The translations under genes and the position numbers were made by a program. From positions 3,621,535 to 3,685,534 of the forward strand of contig NZ_AZUP01000001.1 in the NCBI RefSeq assembly GCF_000527135.1: a DNA stretch of 64,000 nt, in the 5' to 3' direction. Shown piece after piece: positions 50,118 through 58,634 of this stretch (position 1 is its first letter; each line of letters starts with the position of its first letter). This DNA is from Methyloversatilis discipulorum. GTDB lineage: Bacteria > Pseudomonadota > Gammaproteobacteria > Burkholderiales > Rhodocyclaceae. Under the pieces are notes generated by a model. The model did no database searches, had not been told where the DNA came from, and was given only the letters and a program-made list of their open reading frames with translations.

Positions 50118-52534
50118 TCGCCCCGATCCGCAAGTCCATCACCCACACGCTGCACAAGGCCGAAGAGTGGATCTTCGCCAATCCGAAGATCGTGCTCAGC
50201 CTGATCTTCCTGGTCACGCTGGCCTTCGCCGCCGCGCTGCCCAAGCTGCGCATCTATTCCGACTTCTCCGACCTGCTGCCGCAGGAGCACAGCTACATCC
50301 AGACCTACAACCGCATCAAGGAGAACTTCGGCGGCGCCAACATGATCGTGATGGCGATCGAGGTCGAGCAGGGCACGATCTTCAACAACGACACGCTGAA
50401 ACTGGTGCATGAGGCGACGCAGGGCGTCGACAACCTGCCCAGCGTGAACCACAACCTGGTGTCGTCGCTGACCCACCGCACCGCGCGCAAGGTGTTTCTC
50501 AGCCCCGAGGGCAGCTTCGTGTCGCAGCCCTACTACGACCCGGCGAAGACCTATTCGGCCGACGAGCTCGCGCAGATGCAGCGCGACGTGATCGCCAACC
50601 CCAACCTGTTCGGCCTGATGGTGTCGCCGGACTTCAAGGCGGCGCTGATCAAGGCGCAGCTCAACGAGAGCGAGCTCGACTACGTCGAAACCTTCGCCGC
50701 GCTGCAGAAGGTGCGCGACACGCTGGCGCGCGACGGCCACAAGGTGCACGTGACCGGCAATCCGGTGCTGACCGGCTGGGTCTACACCTATCTCGACCAG
50801 ATCGTGCAGATCCTGGCGTGGACGCTGGCACTGCTGGCGACGCTGCTGATCGTCTACTTCCGCCGGCTGTACGGCATCGCGCTGCCGCTTCTGGGCATCG
50901 CGCTGTCGTCGATCTGGGGCCTCGGCTTCATGGCGCTGGCCGGTATCAACCTCGAACCGCTGTCGCTGCCGATTCCCTTCCTGATCGCGGCCCGCGCCAC
51001 TTCGCACGGCGTGCAACTGGTGGTGCGCTACTACGAAGAACTGGCCATCGTGAAGAACGGCAGGCAGGCGGCGCGCAACGCGCTCGATGCGCTGTTCCGC
51101 CCGGGCTCGCTGGCCATCATCGTCGATGCGGTGGGCATTGCCGTGCTGGTGCTCGGTGCCGCGCCGTTCAACTACAAGCTCGGCCTGGCCGCCGGCTTCT
51201 GGGGCTTCTCGGTCATCTTCACTGTGCACTTCATGGTGCCGCTGGCGCTGACCGTGCTGCCGCAGCCGAAGACGATGGAGAACGCTAACGAGGGCGTGCG
51301 CAACTTCCTCGGCAACGCGATGGCGCGTACCGGCGGTACCGACGGCGGCGCGCGCGCCATCCTGTTCGCCTCGCTTGCCTGCGTGGTGGTCGGCAGCTGG
51401 TACGTGGCCAAGGTGCAGCTCGGCGAGTCCGAGCCGGGCAGCCCGCTGCTGAACCGCGACCACGACTACAACGTGTCGACGGCGGCCATCAACACGCTGT
51501 TCCCGGGCTCGGAAGAGCTGCACATCGTCGCCCGCACCGAAGAGAAGGGTGGCATCAAGCGACCCGAGGTGATGCACGCGATCGAGCGCTTCCAGGCGCA
51601 CATGCTGTCCGATCCGACGCTGGGCGGCGCGCGTGCGCTGCCGGGCGTGGTGCGGGTGGTGAACCAGCTCACCCACAACGACGATCCGCGCTGGGCGCAG
51701 ATCCCGGATAACGCCGACGAGGTGGGGGGCCTGATGTTCGCCTACATGGCGTCCAGCCCGATTCCGGGTGCGCTGAAGGAGTACATCAGCCCGGACGAGA
51801 ACGAAGCCAACATGGTGTTCTTCTACAAGGACCACCAGGCGGAAACGATCAACCGGGTGGTCGCGCTTGCGGAGGAGGGCAAGGCGCGCATCGAGGCCGA
51901 GGTGCCGGGCCTGAAGATAGAACTGGGCGGCGGCATCATCGGCGTCACCGCGGCGGCCAACCAGGCGCTGCACACCGATCACATGATCATCATTCCGGCG
52001 GTGATGCTGCTGGCCTTCTTCCTGGTGATGGCCTATTACCAGTCGCTGCACGCCGGCTGGCTGATGGTGCTGCCCATGCTGTTCGCCACCGTCATGACCT
52101 ACGCCTATATGGGCTGGGCCAACATCGGCATCAGCGTGAACACGGTGCCGGTGATCGCGGTCGGCGTTGGCGTCGGCATCGACTACGCGGTGTACTTCAT
52201 GGACCGCATCCGCGAGGAAATGGCGGTCACCCGCAACATCCACCGCGCCGTCGTCAATGCGGTCGCCACCACCGGCTACGCGGTGTCCTTCACCGCCGCG
52301 ACGCTGATCGCCGGCGTCGTCATGTGGATCTTCATGTCCGACCTGCGCTTCCAGTCGGATGCCGCTGTCCTGCTGTCCTTCATGCTGGTCGTCAATGCGC
52401 TGGCCGCGATGCTCATCGTGCCGGCCTGGTGCGTGGTGTTCCGCCCGCACTTCGTGGTGGCCACCCACTACGACGAAGACGGCGTGCTGGAAGAGGACGA
52501 CGCCCCGCGCGAGGTCGCCCGCGCGGCGGCCTGA
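50114..52534 (+). CDS. RND-superfamily (HAE3/MMPL-like) transporter
   Basis: An 806-residue RND protein with two halves. Each has one helix, a large periplasmic loop and a helix bundle (LTLALLATLLIVYFRRLYGIAL-like segment near 240, and VGVGVGIDYAVYFMDRIREE near 690). It is shorter than tripartite AcrB-type pumps and fits the HAE3 branch, which moves hydrophobic molecules. It lies between the YCF48 lipoprotein and the DUF1302/DUF1329 genes. Direction and substrate are unknown. Confidence 0.88.
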   Translation: MIAPIRKSITHTLHKAEEWIFANPKIVLSLIFLVTLAFAAALPKLRIYSDFSDLLPQEHSYIQTYNRIKENFGGANMIVMAIEVEQGTIFNNDTLKLVHEATQGVDNLPSVNHNLVSSLTHRTARKVFLSPEGSFVSQPYYDPAKTYSADELAQMQRDVIANPNLFGLMVSPDFKAALIKAQLNESELDYVETFAALQKVRDTLARDGHKVHVTGNPVLTGWVYTYLDQIVQILAWTLALLATLLIVYFRRLYGIALPLLGIALSSIWGLGFMALAGINLEPLSLPIPFLIAARATSHGVQLVVRYYEELAIVKNGRQAARNALDALFRPGSLAIIVDAVGIAVLVLGAAPFNYKLGLAAGFWGFSVIFTVHFMVPLALTVLPQPKTMENANEGVRNFLGNAMARTGGTDGGARAILFASLACVVVGSWYVAKVQLGESEPGSPLLNRDHDYNVSTAAINTLFPGSEELHIVARTEEKGGIKRPEVMHAIERFQAHMLSDPTLGGARALPGVVRVVNQLTHNDDPRWAQIPDNADEVGGLMFAYMASSPIPGALKEYISPDENEANMVFFYKDHQAETINRVVALAEEGKARIEAEVPGLKIELGGGIIGVTAAANQALHTDHMIIIPAVMLLAFFLVMAYYQSLHAGWLMVLPMLFATVMTYAYMGWANIGISVNTVPVIAVGVGVGIDYAVYFMDRIREEMAVTRNIHRAVVNAVATTGYAVSFTAATLIAGVVMWIFMSDLRFQSDAAVLLSFMLVVNALAAMLIVPAWCVVFRPHFVVATHYDEDGVLEEDDAPREVARAAA

Positions 52535-52629
52535 CCGAAAGCTTCAACCCGCCGGGCGGGTGTCCGTCCGCCCGGCAGCAACCGAGAGAGTCAGCAGTGC
52601 GATAGCAGGACAAACAGGAGGAGGACAAG

Positions 52630-54627
52630 GTGGACACATACAAGAAGAGGAGCCACCTCGCGGCCCGTGTCGGGCTGGGAGGGGTACTGTGCGCACTCGC
52701 CGCACTGAACGCGATCGCGCAGGACAATCTGCCCGACCTGGGCAGCAGCAACAGCAAGTGGAAGGTGGACGTCTATTACGAGAACGACACCCGCTTCCGC
52801 GGCAAGGACAACACCGAGCGCACGGTCGGGCTGTCGAAGTTCCGCAACACGGTGCAGGTCGAGGCCGACAAGGATCTGGGCAACGGCTGGGAACTGCACG
52901 GCGTGCTGCGCGGAACCTGGGACGGCGTCTATCGCCTCAACGACGACCAGTACGGCAAGGAGGCGGGCGGCGCGATCAATCTGGACACCACCGACCCGGC
53001 CGGAGCATTCGGCGGCACTCGCTCGACGCCGCACGGCCAGGGCGTGGTCGGCGACAACGGCCTGATCGACACACCCTTCCTCGGTTTCGACCTGAACCGC
53101 AATCCGAATGAGGGCCTGCGCGTGCTCGGTGACCGCTGGCACGACGTCGAGGGCGGTGCCGCTTTCGGTGTGCCGGTTCGCCCCTGCGACTACGACAATC
53201 GCGGTTGCGCCGACTTCGGCGGTTATGGCGACAAGAAGCGCTCGGAACTGGAATCGCCGGAGTTCAATTCGCGGCTCGACTTCCTGCGCGAAGCCTACGT
53301 CAAGAAAACCTTCGCACTGGACGATCAGCGCTCCATCTTCCTGAAGGTGGGCAAGCAGCAGGTGGTGTGGGGCCGCACCGACCTGTTCCGCGTGCTCGAC
53401 GTGATCAACCCGGTCGACTACTCGCGCAACAACATCTACGACGAGCTGGAAGACATCCGCATCCCGATGTGGATGGTGCAGGCCGAATACCGCATGGGCG
53501 GCAGCGAAACCATGCAGGAACGCAACCTGCAGGTGGTGTGGAATTTCGACAAGTTCCGCCCGAACAACCTTGGCCAGTGCGGCACCGCCAACGTCATCCT
53601 GGATGCAGGCTGCTTCTTCCGCGGCATGAAGAACCTGTGGGACAACGGCGGCACGGTGGCCAACTTCGCCAACATTCCGGGCGTGCCTGGCTCCTATCTG
53701 GCCACCGACTTCGGCCCCGGCCAGATCGGTCTGGACGAGGTTCATCTGCCGGGCTGGAAGCTCAAGAACACGCAGCTGGGCGTGAAGTACGAAGGCGTTA
53801 CACAAGGCGGCCTGTCCTTCTCGCTCAATGCGCTGACCTACCGTTCGCAGCTGCCCAGCCTGCGTGGCGGCAAGCGCGGCACCAACGGCTTCACCGGACA
53901 GTTCCAGAACGCCTGGCCCTACCTGATCTCGTTCGACATGCACTTCCCGCGAGTGAACCTGATCGGCGGCTCGATGGACTTCGAATGGGAAGCCGCCAAC
54001 GCGGCGGTACGCATTGAGGCGGCGCTGACCGACGGCGAGGAATTCGCCAACACGTCCAAGCCCGAGCTGTATTCGGAGAACAACGTGTTCCGCGCGGTGA
54101 TCGGCATCGACCGGCCGACCTTCATTCCCTTCATCAATCCGCGCCGGACCACGCTCATTTCCGGTCAGCTGTTCTACCAGCACATTTTCAACCACGATCT
54201 GAAGCGTGGTCCGATGGGCGGCCTGATGGGCATTCCGGACTGGGAGGACAACGTGATCGGCACGCTGCTGATCAAGGCCTTCCTGAAGAACGACCGCCTG
54301 AGTCCGCAGATCATCTTCGCCCACGACTTCCGCGCGCAGGCGACGGTTGCCGCGCCGCAGGTCGAATGGCTGCTCAGCGACAACCTGAAGTTCGCCATCG
54401 GCGCCAACGTGAAGCTGGGCAGCAACAACGACCGCTACAAGTTCGACGACTGCCGGGCCTGCAACCCGTGGCCGCCCAATACCTCGGGCAACTACGGCGG
54501 CAATCCGCTCGAAGCCTACTCGCGCGGCCTCGCCGGGCTGGAACCGCTGGGCCGCTTCCGCGCCGGCCCGATCGGCGCCGCCTGGGCCGAAGACGAAATC
54601 TACGCAACCCTCCGCTACAAGTTCTGA
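52630..54627 (+). CDS. DUF1302 outer-membrane-type protein
   Basis: A 665-residue exported protein. GTG start with AGGAGGAGGAC upstream; signal peptide likely ends near LAALNAIAQ-DN. DUF1302 proteins are predicted outer-membrane barrels. Beta-rich, aromatic-rich segments (WEADVY-like strands, VFRAVIGIDRPTFIPF) and a terminal Phe (ATLRYKF) agree with a barrel. It probably works with the adjacent DUF1329 protein. Confidence 0.86.
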   Translation: MDTYKKRSHLAARVGLGGVLCALAALNAIAQDNLPDLGSSNSKWKVDVYYENDTRFRGKDNTERTVGLSKFRNTVQVEADKDLGNGWELHGVLRGTWDGVYRLNDDQYGKEAGGAINLDTTDPAGAFGGTRSTPHGQGVVGDNGLIDTPFLGFDLNRNPNEGLRVLGDRWHDVEGGAAFGVPVRPCDYDNRGCADFGGYGDKKRSELESPEFNSRLDFLREAYVKKTFALDDQRSIFLKVGKQQVVWGRTDLFRVLDVINPVDYSRNNIYDELEDIRIPMWMVQAEYRMGGSETMQERNLQVVWNFDKFRPNNLGQCGTANVILDAGCFFRGMKNLWDNGGTVANFANIPGVPGSYLATDFGPGQIGLDEVHLPGWKLKNTQLGVKYEGVTQGGLSFSLNALTYRSQLPSLRGGKRGTNGFTGQFQNAWPYLISFDMHFPRVNLIGGSMDFEWEAANAAVRIEAALTDGEEFANTSKPELYSENNVFRAVIGIDRPTFIPFINPRRTTLISGQLFYQHIFNHDLKRGPMGGLMGIPDWEDNVIGTLLIKAFLKNDRLSPQIIFAHDFRAQATVAAPQVEWLLSDNLKFAIGANVKLGSNNDRYKFDDCRACNPWPPNTSGNYGGNPLEAYSRGLAGLEPLGRFRAGPIGAAWAEDEIYATLRYKF

Positions 54628-54680
54628 CCATCCACCGCAGTGCCGGGGCGCGCGCCCCGGCTTCACAGGAGACGCACGCA

Positions 54681-55982
54681 ATGAACAAGCTACTCGCCGC
54701 CGGCCTGCTCGCAGCCGGACTGTGCACCCAGGTCTTCGCCGCCAGCGAAGCCGATGTCGAAAGCGCTTTCGAGCCGTACAAGAAGGGCTTTCCGACCTTC
54801 CCCGGCCTCAGTGCCGGCATGACCATCAACAAGGACAACGTCGACCAGTTCAAGGACGCTCTGGACGCCGGCATGTACATGGTGATCAAGAACGGCTGGT
54901 ACCAGATCAAGGTCGGCGAGACGCTGAGCTTTCCGAACCCCAAGGGCTATGTCGAGGCCACCCGCAAGAACCTGAACAAGACCAAGCTGGGCGCCAAGAC
55001 GGGCGAAATCGAAGGCTTCGCCGGCGGCCGTCCCTTCCCGGAAGAGCCGAGCACTTCCGACCCGCGCGCCGGCGAGAAGGTGGCGTGGAACTTCAAGTAC
55101 GGCGCGAACTGGGGCGACAACGCCGCCATCCACCCGTTCTACTGGAAGTACCGCAACATGACGACCGGCCAGCTCGAGCGGACGCTGAAGTTCAACTTCT
55201 TCTTCCTGAACTTCAAACACCGTACCGACCACGCGCCGACGCCTGAAGTAACGCCGAACGCAGCCAACCTCTATCGCGCCATCTACGCCCAGGTGCTGGA
55301 GCCGCAGGATCTGAAGAACACGCAGCTGCTCATCCAGAAGTACGAGGACGACACCAAGTTCGACGATGCCTACCTCTACCTCGGCTTCCAGCGCCGCGTG
55401 CGCCGGCTGGCGGCAGGGCAGGTGACCGATTCCTTCCTCGGCTCCGACCTGATGATCGAGGACTTCGAAGGCTATGAAAGCCGTGTGTCCGACATGCAGT
55501 GGAAATTCGTCGGCACGAAGAACCTGCTGATGCCCTACTACAAGCACAACGACATGAAGCTGTCGGACGAATTCAAGGAAGAGGACGGCTACAAGTACGT
55601 GAGCTTCACCGGCCAGGGCGAGTGCTTCCCCGACATCACCTGGCAGTTGCGCAAGGTGCACGTCGTCGAGGCGGTGCCGGTCAACAGCAACCATCCGGTC
55701 GGCAAGCGCATCATGCATTTCGACGCCCAGGTCTATGGCGCGTCGCGCACGCTGGTGTATGACCGCAAGGGCGAACTGTGGAAGAGCTGGACCATCGGCA
55801 AGGCCCACCCGGACTTCCACCTGCCGATCAACAAGGGCACCGGTGTCGCGCTCGACGACTCCTTCTCGATGGTGGACGTGCAGGCCAAGCACTGCACGAC
55901 CGGCCAGTTCAAGGGCAAGGTCGATCCCAAGCTGAGCCCGGCCAACCTGTTCCAGGTGCAGAACATGCGCGGCGGCAACTGA
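54681..55982 (+). CDS. DUF1329 periplasmic protein
   Basis: A 433-residue exported protein with a clear signal peptide (MNKLLAAGLLAAGLCTQVFA). DUF1329 proteins are predicted to share the LolA/LolB-like lipid-binding fold and almost always pair with DUF1302 proteins. No catalytic motif is visible. It is the last gene before a strong terminator, so the whole meta pathway plus envelope module may be one long transcript. Confidence 0.86.
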   Translation: MNKLLAAGLLAAGLCTQVFAASEADVESAFEPYKKGFPTFPGLSAGMTINKDNVDQFKDALDAGMYMVIKNGWYQIKVGETLSFPNPKGYVEATRKNLNKTKLGAKTGEIEGFAGGRPFPEEPSTSDPRAGEKVAWNFKYGANWGDNAAIHPFYWKYRNMTTGQLERTLKFNFFFLNFKHRTDHAPTPEVTPNAANLYRAIYAQVLEPQDLKNTQLLIQKYEDDTKFDDAYLYLGFQRRVRRLAAGQVTDSFLGSDLMIEDFEGYESRVSDMQWKFVGTKNLLMPYYKHNDMKLSDEFKEEDGYKYVSFTGQGECFPDITWQLRKVHVVEAVPVNSNHPVGKRIMHFDAQVYGASRTLVYDRKGELWKSWTIGKAHPDFHLPINKGTGVALDDSFSMVDVQAKHCTTGQFKGKVDPKLSPANLFQVQNMRGGN

Positions 55983-55990
55983 CGCCCGCC

Positions 55991-56012
55991 CCCTCACGCG
56001 TGTCCGCGTGAG
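55991..56012. terminator. Stem-loop after the DUF1329 gene
   Basis: CCTCACGCG pairs with CGCGTGAGG around TGTC, without a T run. It is probably an RNA end-stabilising hairpin ahead of the stronger terminator 50 bp further on. Confidence 0.5.
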
Positions 56013-56061
56013 GCCAACGATGGTGTGAGCGGTACTCCTCGTTCCCGGTCAGCCGGGACAC

Positions 56062-56097
56062 GCCCCGACACGGACCCCCCGTGTCGGGGCTTTTTTT
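56062..56097 (+). terminator. Strong Rho-independent terminator ending the meta-pathway/envelope operon
   Basis: A perfect 12-bp stem (56062-56073 with 56079-56090), 5-base loop and seven T residues (56091-56097). It separates the operon from the VanB/VanA-like genes. Confidence 0.93.
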
Positions 56098-56155
56098 CGC
56101 CCTTGCCGCTTGCGGCGACAGCGAACTCGCCGGCGCCGTTTCGGCATTTGAAGAA

Positions 56156-56178
56156 TTCCGGATTTCCGATATCCGGAA
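56156..56178. promoter_or_regulatory. Perfect inverted repeat, probable activator site for the vanBA-like genes
   Basis: TTCCGGAT-N7-ATCCGGAA is an exact 8-bp inverted repeat, 83-105 bp upstream of the sigma-54 promoter, the usual place for an enhancer. The region 55983-56391 otherwise holds two hairpins, an IHF site, the promoter and a leader ORF. Confidence 0.65.
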
Positions 56179-56231
56179 AGCGGTACGGGCGGCCCCCGAG
56201 TCAGCGCGTCGGTTTCAAAACACTTTCATCG

Positions 56232-56244
56232 AATCAATGGCTTG
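56232..56244 (+). promoter_or_regulatory. Consensus IHF site
   Basis: AATCAATGGCTTG fits WATCAA-N4-TTR at every position and stands between the enhancer-like repeat and the -24/-12 promoter. A small palindrome GCGGTTCAAAACCGC follows at 56245-56259. Confidence 0.65.
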
Positions 56245-56260
56245 GCGGTTCAAAACCGCT

Positions 56261-56276
56261 TGGCACAGTCGTTGCA
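56261..56276 (+). promoter_or_regulatory. Perfect sigma-54 (-24/-12) promoter of the vanBA-like genes
   Basis: TGGCACAGTCGTTGCA is an exact consensus element. The predicted start is near 56287, giving a leader of about 105 bases that contains a short ORF. Confidence 0.9.
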
Positions 56277-56332
56277 AATCCGGAGTCTGCGCGGCGCTGA
56301 ACCCGCGCACCACAAGAATATCCGGAGGAAGA

Positions 56333-56395
56333 ATGCAGCATTGTCCGCATGGCGCGCGCCCGTCGCCCGCCCACAGCGAAGGCGCCGACGCATGA
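56333..56395 (+). CDS. 20-residue leader ORF coupled to the reductase gene
   Basis: ATG at 56333 has a strong Shine-Dalgarno (GGAGGAAG). The frame MQHCPHGARPSPAHSEGADA ends in TGA overlapping the ATG of the reductase (ATGA), which itself has only a weak GAAGG upstream. This is the pattern of translational coupling. Whether the peptide has its own role is unknown; the CPH stretch is noted without a function. Confidence 0.6.
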   Translation: MQHCPHGARPSPAHSEGADA

Positions 56396-57354
56396 GCGCG
56401 CCGAACATCCCGGTCGTCGTCACCCGCCACGCGCGCGTCGCCGACGACATTGCCCACATCGTGCTCGAATCGCCGGCCGGTACGCCGCTGCCGGCCTTCA
56501 CCGCTGGCGCTCACATTGACGTCGAACTGCCGAACGGTCTGGTGCGCCAGTACTCGCTGCTCGGCGACCCGGCGCAGACGCGGCAGTACGAACTGGGCGT
56601 GCTGCGCGAAGCGGCCGGCCGCGGCGGCTCGCGCAGCGCGCACGACGATCTGCGTGCCGGCATGCAGCTGCGCATCGGCGCACCGCGCAACCTGTTCGCG
56701 CTGGTGCCGGCGCGCCGGTCGCTGCTGTTCGCCGGCGGCATCGGCATCACGCCCATGCTGGCGATGGCGCAGCAGCTGGCGCACGGGCAGGCCGATTTCA
56801 CGTTGCACTACTGCGCTCGCTCGCCGGCGCGCGCCGCCTTCCTCGACCGGCTGCGCGACGCGCATTGGGCCGACCGCGTACGCCTGCATTTCGACGACGG
56901 CGACCCGCGGCAGAAGCTGGACGCCGCTGCCGTGCTGGCCGCACCGGCGCCGGACACCCACCTCTACGTCTGCGGGCCGACAGGCTTCATGGATCACGTG
57001 ATCGGCAGCGCCCGTGCGGCCGGCTGGGCCGACGCGAACATCCACGCCGAATCCTTCGCTGCGACCGACGGCGCGCGCAGCGGCGACCAGGGCTTCGCCG
57101 TGCAGCTCGCACGCAGCGGCCGCGTCGTGCCGGTGGCCGCCGGGCAGACCGTGGTCGCCGCACTCGCCGCGCACGGCGTCGAAGTGCCGCTGTCCTGCGA
57201 GCAGGGCATCTGCGGCACCTGCGTCACCCGCGTGCTGGAGGGCGAGCCGGATCACCGCGACATGTATTTCAGCGACGCCGAGCGGGCGGCGAACGACTGC
57301 TTCACGCCCTGCTGTTCGCGCTCGAAATCCGCCGTGCTGGTGCTCGATCTCTGA
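56392..57354 (+). CDS. VanB-type ferredoxin reductase of a Rieske oxygenase
   Basis: A 320-residue phthalate-dioxygenase-reductase/VanB-like protein. It has an FMN domain (VRQYSLLGDP), an NAD domain (LLFAGGIGITPMLAMA, LYVCGPTGFMD) and a C-terminal plant-type [2Fe-2S] domain (CEQGICGTCVTRV plus a distal Cys). It feeds electrons to the adjacent Rieske oxygenase. Here the reductase gene comes before the oxygenase gene. Confidence 0.92.
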   Translation: MSAPNIPVVVTRHARVADDIAHIVLESPAGTPLPAFTAGAHIDVELPNGLVRQYSLLGDPAQTRQYELGVLREAAGRGGSRSAHDDLRAGMQLRIGAPRNLFALVPARRSLLFAGGIGITPMLAMAQQLAHGQADFTLHYCARSPARAAFLDRLRDAHWADRVRLHFDDGDPRQKLDAAAVLAAPAPDTHLYVCGPTGFMDHVIGSARAAGWADANIHAESFAATDGARSGDQGFAVQLARSGRVVPVAAGQTVVAALAAHGVEVPLSCEQGICGTCVTRVLEGEPDHRDMYFSDAERAANDCFTPCCSRSKSAVLVLDL

Positions 57355-57427
57355 TCGCCACCTGCCGGCCTGCAGGACCGCCCGGTGTCCGCCGGGCGCA
57401 TCACGACAAGACGGAGGAGACAACAAG

Positions 57428-58510
57428 ATGGAAACGAAGGCACTGGAGAAGAAGGTCGAGTTCCTGAAGGACTGCTGGTACGTCGCGGCGCTGTCGAGCG
57501 AGGTGCCGGCCGAGGGCATGTTCCACCGCCGGATACTCGACACCTCGGTGCTCATCTACCGCAAGGCCGATGGCGCGCCGGTGGCGCTGCACGACCGCTG
57601 TCCGCACCGCTTCGCGCCGCTGCACCTGGGCAAGCGCATCGGCGACGACGTGGTGTGCGCCTACCACGCGCTGCGCTTCGACTGCAGCGGCGCCTGCACG
57701 CACAACCCGCACGGCAATGGCCTGATCCCGAAGGCGGCGAAGGTGCGCAGCTTTCCGCTGCTGGAGAAGTACGGCTTCGTGTGGATCTGGATGGGCGACG
57801 CCGCACTGGCCGACCCGACCCGGCTGCCGGACTTCGGACCGCTGGACGAGGGGCATCCAAACGCGCTGGCGCATACCTATATGCGCATGGACGTGAACTA
57901 TGAGCTCATCATCGACAACGTGATGGACCTGAGTCACATCGACCATGTGCACAGCGAAATCATCAGCACCCGCGGCCAGCTGTCACCGCTGGTGCCGGCG
58001 GTGAAGGAGGGCGCGGACAGCGTGAATGCGCGCTGGCAGTGGTCGCAGACGCCGGCCATGCTCATCTTCGCGAACTTCCTGCCTGACCCGGCCGCACCGG
58101 CGCGGCATTTTTTCGACATCACCTGGACGCCACCGGCGAACATCCAGCTGTCGGTCGGCGCCATCCAGGGCGAGGGGCCGCTGGATCTCGATCACTGCAC
58201 CGGCCAGTACGACCTGCATACCTGCACGCCCGAGTCGGCGACGAAGACGCACTACTACTTCGCTACCCGGCGCAATCACGACGTGGAGAACGCCGAATAC
58301 AACGCGATGAAGATACGTGCCATGCACGCCGCCTTCGAGAACGAGGACGGCCCGGTCATCCAGGCGACGCAGGATGAAATGGGCACGACCGACTTCTTCT
58401 CTCTGAACCCGGTGCTGATGAGCAATGACATCGCCGCTGTGCGCGTGCGCAAGCTGCTGACGAAGCTGATCGACGCCGAGCGCAACGGCGCGCTGCGCGC
58501 AGTCGGCTGA
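57428..58510 (+). CDS. VanA-type Rieske monooxygenase
   Basis: A 360-residue Rieske oxygenase. The Rieske ligands are in DRCPHRFAPL and CAYHALRFDCSG, and the mononuclear iron site is in NVMDLSHIDHVHSE. Length and sequence style fit vanillate O-demethylase oxygenase (VanA) and relatives acting on methoxylated or carboxylated aromatics. The natural substrate is uncertain. The catechol pathway next to it makes a catechol-yielding reaction, such as O-demethylation, plausible but unproven. Confidence 0.9.
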   Translation: METKALEKKVEFLKDCWYVAALSSEVPAEGMFHRRILDTSVLIYRKADGAPVALHDRCPHRFAPLHLGKRIGDDVVCAYHALRFDCSGACTHNPHGNGLIPKAAKVRSFPLLEKYGFVWIWMGDAALADPTRLPDFGPLDEGHPNALAHTYMRMDVNYELIIDNVMDLSHIDHVHSEIISTRGQLSPLVPAVKEGADSVNARWQWSQTPAMLIFANFLPDPAAPARHFFDITWTPPANIQLSVGAIQGEGPLDLDHCTGQYDLHTCTPESATKTHYYFATRRNHDVENAEYNAMKIRAMHAAFENEDGPVIQATQDEMGTTDFFSLNPVLMSNDIAAVRVRKLLTKLIDAERNGALRAVG

Positions 58511-58576
58511 AGCGGGGTACCACGCGGCTACGCGCTGGAAATCGCCGGCGATCGCCCTCATCTGACCGGAACGACT

Positions 58577-58616
58577 TTTCGGCCGTCACGATTCCATGTC
58601 ATCGTGACGGCCGAAA
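58577..58616. terminator. Perfect 16-bp hairpin after the VanA-like gene
   Basis: TTTCGGCCGTCACGAT pairs exactly with ATCGTGACGGCCGAAA across an 8-base loop. It has no long T run, but the A/T ends of the stem could act in either direction. It sits 19 bases before the DedA-rhodanese start, so it may instead be part of that gene's leader. Confidence 0.6.
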
Positions 58617-58634
58617 TTCATACCGGAGAAGCGC

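Noticed and set aside
56062..56097. Riboswitch or operator
   Set aside because: Perfect stem plus a T run directly after the last gene of an operon is a plain Rho-independent terminator.
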